A stretch of DNA of 35,388 nt from Bifidobacterium crudilactis (lineage in GTDB: Bacteria; Actinomycetota; Actinomycetes; Actinomycetales; Bifidobacteriaceae). Below the pieces are notes generated by a model. That model was not told the DNA's origin and made no database searches. It was given only the letters and a program-made list of their open reading frames with translations. Shown here piece by piece: positions 24,483 to 33,026 of the stretch. Position numbers and translations under genes: made by a program. Numbering within the stretch: position 1 is the stretch's first letter; each line of letters begins with the position of its first letter. The stretch covers positions 1-35,388 of the forward strand of contig NZ_JHAL01000005.1 of assembly GCF_000738005.1 (NCBI RefSeq), given 5' to 3'.

Positions 24483-25866
24483 GATTGTAGTATTCTGCAC
24501 GCTGTCCGCAGCACAAACTGCATCATCAAGGGTCCTTTGGCGGTACTTGTTTGCAATTGGTCAGCTCACACGAATGCGATCTTGATGCGCCGCTGCTCAA
24601 TGCCACTTGAGATGACATTCTCGAGACGAATTGTGGAAACGCTTCAAGGCCACAAGGTGAGGTCTGTCTAGATTCCTTTGAGAATCCCTCTACGCGCACA
24701 ACCAGCCTCTGGTCTTGACTTGAATCCCACCCTGGCTTTCAGCATCGCACCGCGCACTCAACCTCCGCTCGCATCTCCTTCGGACTGACATACACGGCGA
24801 CACCTAGCATTGTTTCAACCGTTCACACCATGCGTAGGCCCCAGACAGACAATCTGGACATAACACAAAGTAACCAATACGAATATCTCCAACCCTATCT
24901 ACCGGCGAAGTCCACGCATGCCGCACTTTGTGCTTTATCACAATCACTCTTCAAGTGCCCGTCGGCTGCTTTCCTCATACTCATATAGCCGTCGCATAAA
25001 GGAAATTCTTAAGTCGATAAGCGATCGTATGGCGCTCTTCCGACTCATACACAACTATCTCTATATAGCCGCGGACAAACACCGATCACCTCTCACCACT
25101 TGCAGAACCACCACCATCAACAGATGATCCCCGACCGCACAGAGTTCGACAAGTGCCCCCCTCAGCTCCACCTGAGGGGGAAGTGTCGAACTCTATGTTC
25201 AGCACTTTCCCCGTTTGTTTTGCTTTGGGGAGCTCGCCGAGGACGATCTCCTGTCCACCATCGAAGAACCACGATGCGATAGTCAGCCTCTTGCCCCCAC
25301 GAAGATCTTGTCAATGCAGTAGTCGGATGGTTCTCCGAAATAGCGCCAAAGTGCAGGTTTTCAGCATCGTGTCACTTCGCAACAACGACTGTTGAGAATC
25401 GGGCATGCATGCTATTGCTATCGCACCGCTTACCAAGACAAATTTGGCAATGTTGAAATTCGGCGACTGGTTTCACATGAAGCCGTCCCTGCATCAACAA
25501 GCCCGAGTCCTTGTTACATGATGTCGTGCTCAATATCAGCATCAGGTCAAACAGTTACCGCCGTTCTCTTCATACGCGGCCTGCAGTATAACCGTCAGTT
25601 CTGGCAGACCCATGACGAAGCCATGGTCCGAGGCTTGAAAACAGATTTGGAAAATCCACAAGGGGCGTCGATCCAGATCATATACATTGCACTCAGACGA
25701 CCATAATTGCCACGGATGTGGCGAGATCGTAGGCAAGATTCCGTGCACCTTCCAGGAAGCGAATCCTCTTTCCCGGAGAGTGTTGAGCGGTCATGAAACA
25801 ATCAGGACCGTCACACTGTCACGTGTCATTTCGGAACCTGCCTCCGCCGTAAAAACAACCGGCACG
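24483..25866. other. 1.4-kb intergenic region, no gene supported apart from a structured repeat
   Basis: This lies between the tetR-ohyA promoter and the 3' end of the minus-strand araC-type gene. Open frames on both strands (for example 25392-25706 plus and 25542-25801 minus) lack protein-like composition and ribosome sites. The one distinct structure is the hairpin repeat at 25113-25222. Some stretches could be decayed coding sequence. Confidence 0.4.
25113..25222. repeat. Dispersed structured intergenic repeat, copy A
   Basis: The outer stem AGAGTTCGACA (25141-25151)/TGTCGAACTCT (25184-25194) encloses the inner stem CCCCCTCAG (25157-25165)/CTGAGGGGG (25172-25180), both perfect. Flanks CACCATCAACAG and CCCCGTTTGTTTTGC are conserved in copy B at 30105-30211 (CACCATCAACAG, CCCCTGTTTGCTTCGC), where the stems are degraded. 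Confidence 0.7.
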
Positions 25867-26820
25867 TTAATCATGTGTGTTGCGGAACGCTTTCGGCGTG
25901 CATCCCATGACCTTATTAAATGTTTTAGCAAAGTAACCAGCTGATGAGAAGCCTGTGTTCTTTGCCACTGACGCCACTGGGAGTTCGGTGTCCCTGAGCA
26001 GTCCAGCTGCCGCATGGACTCTCATACTGACGGTATATTGCATTGGCGTCTGAGCGAGAGTGTGTCGGAAGATTGCCCCGCAGGTGCTGCGTCCCACGGC
26101 ACCTGCACATGCTATATCGCTGAGCGTGATGTTTTCCATGTAATGATGTTGGATATAATCCGTCATTGCCCGCATTGCCGAGAGCGTCGTATCTTGATGC
26201 GTAGATGCCGGGTTATTCTGCGCACGGGGTTCCTCTCGTTCGACCAGATCCTTAATGATGGAGAAGAAGACGCTGAGCGCCGTAATGGCTAACGTCCTGT
26301 CGTCGGACGCTTGGAATAATCGATCGAGTTGGTGAACGATGTTTCGTCCGGTCGCATCCTCGGGCCTCAACAGGGCAAACGGGATGTCCTTGTTTTCGAT
26401 AAGCGGCAGGATGAAGTGCCGATACACTTCAGGCGGTGCACCGACCCGTATCGGATGTATCAGTGCGCAATAGAAATCGCATTCCTCACCGTCATCGGAG
26501 AAACCGTAATGCAGCGCTCTGGAATTGATGAAGATGGCCTCGCCTTCATCGACGCGAACGATCTCTCCGTTCACGAAATACATCATGTGACCTTTGAGGA
26601 CCCTGGTGAATTCCAGATCCATATGCCAGTGGCAGATTGCCCTCATCCTTGGGTACAGACTGAGGCGACCTTGCTGAAGGTACAGGAATGTGGTCGGATA
26701 CCTGTACCGCACCGACTCGGACCCGTCAGGCCTCACCGTGATGGCACTGGGACAATTCAATGCCATCGCGGCATTGCGACGAGACTCTTCCATACTGCCT
26801 GCAAGTGTATGTTCATTCAT
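25867..26820 (-). CDS. AraC-family regulator with cupin-like sensor domain
   Basis: A 317-residue regulator. The N-terminal half (about 55-175) is a cupin-type AraC sensor domain: CHWHMDLEFTRVLKGHMMYF, VRVDEGEAIFINSRALHYG and EECDFYCALIHP. The C-terminal double HTH (about 215-315) has YIQHHYMENITLSDIACAG, STCGAIFRHTLAQTPMQYTV and VASVAKNTGFSSAGYFAKTF, the classical AraC signature. It is divergent from the acetyltransferase/MATE operon, across about 100 bp containing a shared palindrome. The domain type usually binds sugars or related small molecules, so it may sense the substrate of that operon. ATG 26820. Confidence 0.93.
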   Translation of the reverse strand: MNEHTLAGSMEESRRNAAMALNCPSAITVRPDGSESVRYRYPTTFLYLQQGRLSLYPRMRAICHWHMDLEFTRVLKGHMMYFVNGEIVRVDEGEAIFINSRALHYGFSDDGEECDFYCALIHPIRVGAPPEVYRHFILPLIENKDIPFALLRPEDATGRNIVHQLDRLFQASDDRTLAITALSVFFSIIKDLVEREEPRAQNNPASTHQDTTLSAMRAMTDYIQHHYMENITLSDIACAGAVGRSTCGAIFRHTLAQTPMQYTVSMRVHAAAGLLRDTELPVASVAKNTGFSSAGYFAKTFNKVMGCTPKAFRNTHD

Positions 26821-26848
26821 ACGGTTTAAGCGTAGATGAATTTGGTAA

Positions 26849-26883
26849 ATATTACTATTTTCAGAGCAGTATTTGTCAATACT
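26849..26883 (-). promoter_or_regulatory. Divergent araC promoter with overlapping inverted repeat
   Basis: The minus strand has a consensus -35 TTGACA (26879-26874), followed by TAGTAA at 16 bases or TAATAT at 19. The -35 is covered by the inverted repeat AGTATT-TGTC-AATACT (26868-26883), a plausible operator for autoregulation and for control of the divergent operon. Confidence 0.6.
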
Positions 26884-26922
26884 CTAGGGTTTTTTGGGCG
26901 TATCTATCATTACAGTGGTCGC

Positions 26923-27564
26923 GTGGATACACAATCAACACCTGAAACAGAAAAAGAACGCATGCTCTCCGGCGAGTTGTACATCGCCCAGGATCCTGAA
27001 CTGGCACGAGATAACAGGCGCAAACGCCGATTGGTCTGGGCAATCAACACCTCCGCTTGGGATGCATCCGACGAACGCATGAAACTGTTCGATGAACTCT
27101 TCGGAGCTCTGGGCGAGAATGCCTGGCTGGAGCCGCCGTTCAACTGCGATTACGGTTCGAACATTGTTATCGGCAAGAACTTCTACGCCAACATGGATTG
27201 CATATTCCTAGATGTAGCACGCATCACCATAGGCGACAACGTTTTTTTCGGACCACGAGTGGGCCTGTACACCCCCTATCATCCGATAGACGCAACGGTT
27301 CGCAACGCACAGATGGAAGGCGCGCTGCCGATCACCATCGGGGACGATGTCTGGTTTGGAGGCAATGTAGTGGTGGGACCAGGCATCACCATCGGTTCCG
27401 ATGTCGTTATCGGAGCCGGTTCTGTGGTGGTCAAGGACATTCCCCCGCATTCGGTGGCGGTTGGTAATCCCTGCCGCGTGATCCGCAGGATCTCCGACGA
27501 AGACCGGAGATATTGGATGGACAAAGCCAGGGCATACCGACGCAGCAAAAGCGGCGATGAGTAA
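26923..27564 (+). CDS. Sugar O-acetyltransferase, LacA/Maa-like (left-handed beta-helix)
   Basis: A protein of about 213 residues if begun at GTG 26923; other starts are ATG 26962 or ATG 26836. The family normally opens with an EKERMLSGELY-like helix, which supports 26923. The N-terminal Mac domain (ERMLSGELYIAQDPEL, RKRRLVWAINTS) is followed by hexapeptide repeats: CDYGSNIVIGKNFYANMDC, VGLYTPYHPID (catalytic His), and ITIGDDVWFGGNVVVGPGIT to SVAVGNPCRVIRRI. The family acetylates sugars such as maltose, glucose or galactosides using acetyl-CoA. Its stop overlaps the MATE gene start by eight bases, so acetylation and export are coupled. Confidence 0.9.
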   Translation: MDTQSTPETEKERMLSGELYIAQDPELARDNRRKRRLVWAINTSAWDASDERMKLFDELFGALGENAWLEPPFNCDYGSNIVIGKNFYANMDCIFLDVARITIGDNVFFGPRVGLYTPYHPIDATVRNAQMEGALPITIGDDVWFGGNVVVGPGITIGSDVVIGAGSVVVKDIPPHSVAVGNPCRVIRRISDEDRRYWMDKARAYRRSKSGDE

Positions 27565-28975
27565 GGACCCGCCGTCGCCGCCCCGGGGCCGGACCGAACT
27601 CCGGGATCGTAACGGTAGGCAGCCGACGCAATGGCACCTCTTTCTGAAATCGGTGCTGCCTTTGGCTGGACCGATAGCATTTCAGCAATTCATGCTCGCG
27701 CTGTCCTCATCCGTGGATTCATTGATGCTGGCAGGGACAGGTCAGGAGGAGCTTGCTGCGGTCGCGCTTGCCGCGCAATACCAATTCTTCTTCAGCCTTT
27801 TCCTCGCCGCCCTGACGTTGGGCATGAGTATCCTCGTAGCCCAATACTGGGGTGCAGGCAATACGCATGCCATCGAGTCGATTCTGTCGTGCGTCATGAG
27901 ATACGCCGTGCTGTTGTCTCTCATATTCTGCGCGGTGCTCGCCACGATTCCCCGGACACTCATGCACCTAATGACCAACGATCCCATGCTGATCACGCTC
28001 GGCGCGCAGTACCTTCGGGTGTCCGCGGTGTCATACGTGTTCCTGGGAATATCCCAGATCTATCTGTGCCTGATGAAGAACACGGGATTCGTGGTCATGA
28101 GCACGGCGGTCAGCTCTGTCGGCGTGCTCATACACATCATTGTGAATGCAACGCTCATTTATGGCCACTTCGGATTCCCTGCTTTAGGCATCCTAGGCGC
28201 CGCCTTGTCATCAATCGTCTCTCGAGCGTTCGAATGTATCTGGCCTCTTTTGCATTCACTATGCGGAGGTCGAATCCGCGTGCAACCAACCCTGATGCTG
28301 CGAACGCAACGAGTGCTGGAACGTGATTACTGGAGATACTGCCTGCCGGTGCTCGGCAATGAAATCGTCTGGGGCGGCGGTTTCATGGTGTACACCGTCA
28401 TCATGGGGCACCTCAATACCGACGCGATTGCCGCGAACTCCATCGCGAACATCGTCAAGGACCTCGTGGTCTGTTTCTGTTTGGGCTTGGGCAACGGAGG
28501 AGGTATCTACATCGGAAACCTGCTCGGTCAAAACAGGCTGTCGGATGCCAAGGAGACTGCCCGAAGACTCTGCCATCTAGCAATAGCGGTGGGTGCGCTC
28601 ACCGGTGGTGTCATCCTGCTGTTACGCCCATTCATCCTGCACGCCACCAATCTCTCGCCGCGCGCCAACGAGTATCTATCGTGGATGCTCATCATCTGCT
28701 CGTATTACGTGGTCGGCAAATCCATCAACTCCACAACCGTCGCGGGCATCTTCCCCGCAGGAGGGGACGCACGCTTCGGACTGTTATGCGACAGTGTGAC
28801 CATGTGGATCATCGTGATCCCACTCGGCATGATGGCGGCCTTCACCTGGAAGCTGCCGGTGCTATGGGTATATGCGCTGCTCAACGTCGACGAAATCATC
28901 AAACTGCCTGCAGTATTCGCCCACTACCGGCGATACGGTTGGCTGCACAACGTCACTCGGGCGACAACCGACTAA
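27557..28975 (+). CDS. MATE-family efflux transporter
   Basis: A 472-residue membrane protein with 12 predicted helices in two homologous halves. PLAGPIAFQQFMLALSSSVD and LGMSILVAQYWGAGN (first half) and PVLGNEIVWGGGFMVYT and GGGIYIGNLLGQNR (second half) are MATE signatures. ATG 27557 overlaps the preceding acetyltransferase stop (ATGAGTAA). A hydrophilic N-terminal tail of about 27 residues precedes helix 1. MATE proteins export cationic drugs and metabolites using Na+ or H+ gradients. Placement between two acetyltransferase genes suggests that the exported compound is an acetylated product. A hairpin follows at 28981. Confidence 0.93.
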   Translation: MSKDPPSPPRGRTELRDRNGRQPTQWHLFLKSVLPLAGPIAFQQFMLALSSSVDSLMLAGTGQEELAAVALAAQYQFFFSLFLAALTLGMSILVAQYWGAGNTHAIESILSCVMRYAVLLSLIFCAVLATIPRTLMHLMTNDPMLITLGAQYLRVSAVSYVFLGISQIYLCLMKNTGFVVMSTAVSSVGVLIHIIVNATLIYGHFGFPALGILGAALSSIVSRAFECIWPLLHSLCGGRIRVQPTLMLRTQRVLERDYWRYCLPVLGNEIVWGGGFMVYTVIMGHLNTDAIAANSIANIVKDLVVCFCLGLGNGGGIYIGNLLGQNRLSDAKETARRLCHLAIAVGALTGGVILLLRPFILHATNLSPRANEYLSWMLIICSYYVVGKSINSTTVAGIFPAGGDARFGLLCDSVTMWIIVIPLGMMAAFTWKLPVLWVYALLNVDEIIKLPAVFAHYRRYGWLHNVTRATTD

Positions 28976-28980
28976 TTCAT

Positions 28981-29002
28981 CCGATGCCCCGCCAGGCATC
29001 GG
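28981..29002. other. Intercistronic hairpin
   Basis: CCGATGCC, loop CCGCCA, GGCATCGG: a perfect 8-bp stem six bases after the MATE stop and before the second acetyltransferase. No T run, so more likely an RNA-processing or stability element, or a weak attenuator. Confidence 0.5.
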
Positions 29003-29049
29003 CCACAATAATTACAGACCACGAAAGCAATGCGAAGGAGCGGATTGAC

Positions 29050-29709
29050 ATGAGAACCATGCGCGAACGGATCAACGAAGGGCTGCTGTTCACCGACAAC
29101 TGCGAAGGCCTTCCCGAAGAGCGGACCGCCGCGAAGCGGCTGATGTACCAGTTCAACAACAGCGACCCCGACGATGTCGAGCAGCGTGCGGCGCTCATCG
29201 CCAGAATCTTCGGCATCAGCGCGCAGCAAGCCGCCACATTCTGGGTGGAACCACCGTTCTGCTTTGCGTACGGCACCCACATCAAGGTTGGCGGCGGCAC
29301 ATACATCAACGCGAGTTGCAATTTCATCGACGACGGAACGCTGACCATCGGCGACCATGTCATGTTCGGACCAAATGTCAACATCGCAACCGTCAGCCAC
29401 CCCATCAACCCAGCCATGCGAGGATACATGTACGCAAGCCCCGTCACTATCGGCAACGACTGCTGGATAGGAGCCGGAGTGACGATCTGCCCAGGAGTGA
29501 CCATAGGAGCCGGAACCACAATCGGCGCAGGAAGCGTAGTCACCAAAGACATCCCCGCAAACGTCGTAGCGGTCGGCAACCCATGCAGGACACTACGCGA
29601 GATTGGCCCTGACGACCTCAACAACTACAATCACGGTCACCCCTTCGACCCATCGGATCTGGACGAAGAACGACAGCTCCGGGACCGACCGTTCCAATCC
29701 GAAAGATAA
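29050..29709 (+). CDS. Second LacA/Maa-like O-acetyltransferase
   Basis: 219 residues from ATG 29050 with AAGGAG ten bases upstream. The N-terminal helical region differs from the first copy (MRERINEGLLFTDNCEGLP, ERTAAKRLMYQFNN), as in galactoside acetyltransferase-like proteins. Hexapeptide repeats follow: FCFAYGTHIKVGGGTYINAS, NIATVSHPINP (catalytic His), ITIGNDCWIGAGVTICPG-like stretches and VVAVGNPCRTLREI. A charged tail of about 25 residues ends the protein. It resembles the acetyltransferase at 26923 only at family level, so the operon has two distinct enzymes around one exporter. Confidence 0.92.
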   Translation: MRTMRERINEGLLFTDNCEGLPEERTAAKRLMYQFNNSDPDDVEQRAALIARIFGISAQQAATFWVEPPFCFAYGTHIKVGGGTYINASCNFIDDGTLTIGDHVMFGPNVNIATVSHPINPAMRGYMYASPVTIGNDCWIGAGVTICPGVTIGAGTTIGAGSVVTKDIPANVVAVGNPCRTLREIGPDDLNNYNHGHPFDPSDLDEERQLRDRPFQSER

Positions 29710-30276
29710 GTGGTTTCTCAGCGGCCATACCACCTCCAACAAAGCAGAACCTGAATCATCCCAAACAGTCGACTTTGCTGGAGGACCTTCCGACAGGGCT
29801 TGCACTGCCAGATCAATGACCAGCCGCTATCCAAAACCCGAGCGAAGATCCGCAACCACAACGACCTTGTCAAAAAACCGACAGAGCGTAGGACCGGCCC
29901 TCACCACAGACGATGCAGGTGCCGCTAATGCGATCTGAAGAAAGTGCTTATAAAAAGAAAACACCAAACTCAATAATGAGCATTCCAAAGCGATAGATGT
30001 TGCCCGCGCGTTAACCAAAGCGATGCTGTCAAACCAAAAAGTCTCCAATCCCATACAGCCGCAGCCAACCGTTCTTGCAATTCTTAAGCCTCCCGCAACA
30101 CCGTCACCATCAACAGGTGATTGACTGCACAAAGTTCGAATGCGCCCTGTGTCCTTCCTCTAAGGGGAAAGTGTCAGACTCCGCATTCTCCACTCCCCCT
30201 GTTTGCTTCGCACTCGTGCAGCACTTCCCTGACCCATGACCTGCCTGCCCGGCGAAAGCTTCGCTCAAGACTCGCG
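29710..30276. other. Convergent intergenic region with degraded repeat copy B
   Basis: This lies between the plus-strand acetyltransferase and the minus-strand sortase. No gene is supported. Minus-strand open frames at 29827-30132 and 30110-30382 overlap the repeat and the sortase end and are not credible proteins. The region contains the dispersed repeat at 30105-30211. Confidence 0.5.
30105..30211. repeat. Dispersed structured intergenic repeat, copy B (degraded)
   Basis: It aligns with copy A (25113-25222) over about 105 bp: CACCATCAACAG, TGCACAAAGTTCGA, CTAAGGGGAAAGTGTC and CCCCTGTTTGCTTCGC match the corresponding blocks. The outer stem has lost several pairs and the inner stem is short. 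Confidence 0.65.
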
Positions 30277-31146
30277 CTAACGGTGCATGTGAATGTGTTG
30301 CCCTGAGATGCTGGGATGCAGGGTACGGTACAGCCAGATGAGGTCGAGGAGAGTGACGGCGATGAGGATGAACAGCCACCAAGGGGTCCCGGGCACGTCG
30401 GGCGTATCCGAGGCGGCGGCGACGGACTGAGGCGGTGTGGGTGTCACACGTTCCCCGGTTACGAAAATCCTCTGGGTGTTGATGCCCAACGGCGTGCAGG
30501 TGACCAAGGTGACCAGGTCCTTGCCCTCGACGGCTCGCAGCGACTGCGTCTGGTCGGGATCGACCACCTTTATGTCGTTCACCCGGTAGGTCAGCGCCTG
30601 TCCGAACGTGGACACGGTGAACAAATCACCTTTGTTGACCTTGTCCAGATTGGTGAACATGGTGGCCTGCGCCAATCCTCGATGCCCCGTCAGGACGGCA
30701 TGCGTGCCCTTGCCTCCCACAGGCAACGACGTTCCCTCGAGATGCCCGACTCCTCTGAGCAAGGTCTCATCCGAAGTGCCATGGTAGATAGGCAGATCGA
30801 GACTGATGCTGGGCATCTGGATGCGGGCCATCAGCCCTCGCCCTGCATCCAAGGCCTGTTCATACAGGGCATGCAGCCCCTCGCCCTGGCTGCTTCTAGG
30901 AACGTTTGAGTTCGCCTTGTAGAGCGCGTCGGAAGTCAGACGGCTGTTGTATTCACGGGCGAGCTCCAGAGCTTTCGCATTGGCAGCCGCATCGGATCGA
31001 CCTGCCGGGACTCCGCCCGCCACCACAGCAGATTGGTTGTACTGCGACACCCACGATGCCGCCCACGGGTAGCACAGCACCAACGCCCCGGCCAGTACCA
31101 ACACGGCAGCCATCACCGACAGCAAGCTATCACGACGAACACTCAT
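30277..31146 (-). CDS. Class C (pilus-assembly) sortase
   Basis: A 289-residue membrane transpeptidase that polymerises LPxTG pilins. An N-terminal helix (about 8-30) and a C-terminal helix (about 258-278, WWLFILIAVTLLDLIWLY) flank the catalytic domain, the layout of class C sortases. Catalytic residues are His155 (LTGHRG), Cys217 (TLVTCTPLG) and Arg226 (INTQR). The usual DP(F/W) lid motif that covers the active Cys is not apparent in residues 60-105. ATG 31146 has GAGGAGG upstream. It is the last gene of the pilus operon; two hairpins separate it from the backbone pilin gene. Confidence 0.95.
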   Translation of the reverse strand: MSVRRDSLLSVMAAVLVLAGALVLCYPWAASWVSQYNQSAVVAGGVPAGRSDAAANAKALELAREYNSRLTSDALYKANSNVPRSSQGEGLHALYEQALDAGRGLMARIQMPSISLDLPIYHGTSDETLLRGVGHLEGTSLPVGGKGTHAVLTGHRGLAQATMFTNLDKVNKGDLFTVSTFGQALTYRVNDIKVVDPDQTQSLRAVEGKDLVTLVTCTPLGINTQRIFVTGERVTPTPPQSVAAASDTPDVPGTPWWLFILIAVTLLDLIWLYRTLHPSISGQHIHMHR

Positions 31147-31174
31147 GACGTGTACCTCCTCATGCAAATATGGA

Positions 31175-31210
31175 CGGGTCCCGTACGTCATCACAGACGC
31201 ACGGGACCCG
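31175..31210 (-). terminator. Hairpin in the pilin-sortase gap (attenuator candidate)
   Basis: CGGGTCCCGTACGTC (31175-31189)/GACGCACGGGACCCG (31196-31210), 14 of 15 pairs with loop ATCACA, ending about 28 bases upstream of the sortase start. It probably lowers readthrough from the abundant pilin message, or stabilises the ends. Confidence 0.6.
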
Positions 31211-31236
31211 AACTTCATGCACGCGGATGACGCGCA

Positions 31237-31277
31237 GATCACACCGTCTCAGGGGAAAATGTAGAGACGGTGAGATC
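31237..31277 (-). terminator. Second hairpin in the pilin-sortase gap
   Basis: GATCACACCGTCTC (31237-31250)/GAGACGGTGAGATC (31264-31277), 13 of 14 pairs, loop AGGGGAAAATGTA. It lies about 105 bases after the backbone pilin stop, upstream of the other hairpin. Confidence 0.6.
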
Positions 31278-31382
31278 TTGCGCACGGCGCGTGCCGGCTA
31301 CCCGATGGGGAACCGGAACCGAACACGACCGCATTAACCAGGGCGCCGATGCCGCATGCACCGTCGACGCCCATGACTCACA

Positions 31383-32924
31383 TCACTTCAAGGAACGACG
31401 ACGTGCTACGAGCACACCGGCACCCGTCATCATCGCCAAACCTGCGAGAACCATAACCACCATTGCGGTCGAGCCCGTTTGCGGTAGACCCGGTACATGC
31501 TGCTTGGTGTTCTTGATGGTGACATCGACACCGGCGCTCTGCCCGGTCTTCACAGTGACGGCCGTCAGTGCCGCATCACCTTCAGGCAGGACGAACCCGG
31601 CTGGAGCCTTGACTTCCTTGACCACATAACAACGCTGGGTGGCATCGATCGGAGCGTTCTTGGAATCAGAGACGAACAGGCCGGCGACGGTGATTTTCCC
31701 ACTGGCATCGGAGGTGAATGTGCTTTCCCCGTTTACGGTGACCGCATTGCCTGTGGTTGCGGTCGACGTGCATGAACCCGCGTAAGCGTCCTTTGCTGCG
31801 TATACCTCGAACTGCGCACCGGAAAGACCTGCATCGGCCTTATCGGCATCCACCTTGCTGATGACCAGATCGCCCCAGTTCTGATGCACTTCCGGAGAAA
31901 CGGGAGGCGTCACCGGAGGATTGACTGGAGGGGTAACCGGAGGAACAGGAGGCTCGTTTGATACCTGAGTGTCTGCATACAGGCTGGCCCTGTTCGGGAT
32001 GACGCCGTTGCCGAGGGAGTTCACGGTTCCTTTGAACGTCGTCACGACACTTTTGCCCGGGATGGTCTTCAGCCAAGCGAGGCCTTCTTTGGTGAAGGAA
32101 ACGTCAACGGCCTGGCCAGTAACCGTCACGGTGTAGTAGGACTTATCAACCGCTTGTCCATCCACAGTCACCGACAGGTCGCTTACCGGAGTCAAACGCG
32201 AATCCAGGTCATCATGAATGATGTAGTACTTATAGTTGGCGTTATCCGCGATCTTCGGGACCAGTGTGGTGACCGGGAATTGGGCAACCGAACCGATTCC
32301 CAGACCTTGTTGCGACAGCACGGTCTTGTCCACGGTGGTGCTGCCGTTCTTTGGGTAGACGTTGACGTCATACAGCCAACCCTTGGTGTTGTCATTATCC
32401 GGGAAAGGAATCGTGACGATGAATGACTGGGCGATATCGACCACGGTGGAGGGACGGTTGGTCTCGACCACGACATAGGCGGCTACCGGAAGATTCCCGG
32501 CAGTGGCTTTGCCCTGGGCATCCGTGGTGACGGATTCGACCTTTACAAAACCGTACGTTTGGCCGTTCACGGCAATCGTGGTGGTGCCGGGTGTCACCGT
32601 CTGCGGAGCCTTGGCTTCGGACAGCCCGTTCCAGGAATCGGTATTGCCAAGGTCAAGACCGTCGATGCGGTAGACGGTGAATTCGACGTTAGCGATTCCT
32701 GGTGTATCGATGTCAGTTGATCCGTCGGGCTTGGCAGTGGCATCGGTACCGTTCTGATGCTCATGCTTGTGGATGATGATCGAACCGGTTTTCGACGTAT
32801 CGATATTGCCGAACTCCGGCGTTGTGGTCGCGGCGTTCGCCACGACTCCGGTCATCCCCATCGCCAAAGCCCCAGCGAGGCCAACGGCGATTGAGAGAAC
32901 CTTTTTGGTTCTGTCCCAACTCAT
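31383..32924 (-). CDS. Major (backbone) pilin subunit, LPQTG, FimA-like
   Basis: A 513-residue exported pilin. The signal peptide is about 1-31 (SIAVGLAGALAMGMTGVVANA). Pilin motif: Lys192 in NVYPKNG, the residue joined by sortase to the next subunit. Two Ig-like/CnaB domains follow, then a Pro-rich hinge (PPVPPVTPPVNPPVTPPV), then a last CnaB domain with E-box-like YVVKEVKAPAGF for an isopeptide bond. The sorting signal is LPQTG, a hydrophobic segment and RRRSLK. ATG 32924 has AAGGAGAG upstream. It lies between the large minor pilin (upstream) and the class C sortase (downstream) and forms the fibre shaft. Confidence 0.95.
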   Translation of the reverse strand: MSWDRTKKVLSIAVGLAGALAMGMTGVVANAATTTPEFGNIDTSKTGSIIIHKHEHQNGTDATAKPDGSTDIDTPGIANVEFTVYRIDGLDLGNTDSWNGLSEAKAPQTVTPGTTTIAVNGQTYGFVKVESVTTDAQGKATAGNLPVAAYVVVETNRPSTVVDIAQSFIVTIPFPDNDNTKGWLYDVNVYPKNGSTTVDKTVLSQQGLGIGSVAQFPVTTLVPKIADNANYKYYIIHDDLDSRLTPVSDLSVTVDGQAVDKSYYTVTVTGQAVDVSFTKEGLAWLKTIPGKSVVTTFKGTVNSLGNGVIPNRASLYADTQVSNEPPVPPVTPPVNPPVTPPVSPEVHQNWGDLVISKVDADKADAGLSGAQFEVYAAKDAYAGSCTSTATTGNAVTVNGESTFTSDASGKITVAGLFVSDSKNAPIDATQRCYVVKEVKAPAGFVLPEGDAALTAVTVKTGQSAGVDVTIKNTKQHVPGLPQTGSTAMVVMVLAGLAMMTGAGVLVARRRSLK

Positions 32925-32944
32925 ATTTCTCTCCTTATTGGTTG

Positions 32945-32969
32945 AAAAATTCATACCGCAATAGCGGTA
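32945..32969 (-). terminator. Terminator-like hairpin between minor and major pilin genes
   Basis: TACCGC-AATA-GCGGTA (32954-32969), followed on the minus strand by a run of five T (32949-32945). It lies 20 bases before the backbone pilin start, so its position suggests attenuation, with the T run just ahead of the pilin ribosome site. Confidence 0.55.
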
Positions 32970-33026
32970 ATGTCTTGTAGGTCCCCTGTTCAGGACAGCG
33001 GTGTGCGCCCTGAAACATTGGTATGT

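Noticed and set aside
25392..25801. Open frames on both strands before the araC-type gene
   Set aside because: Neither shows family motifs or a start signal; composition looks random.
30110..30382. 90-residue minus-strand open frame overlapping repeat copy B
   Set aside because: It overlaps the sortase 3' end in another frame and follows the repeat, so it is probably a by-product of the repeat sequence.
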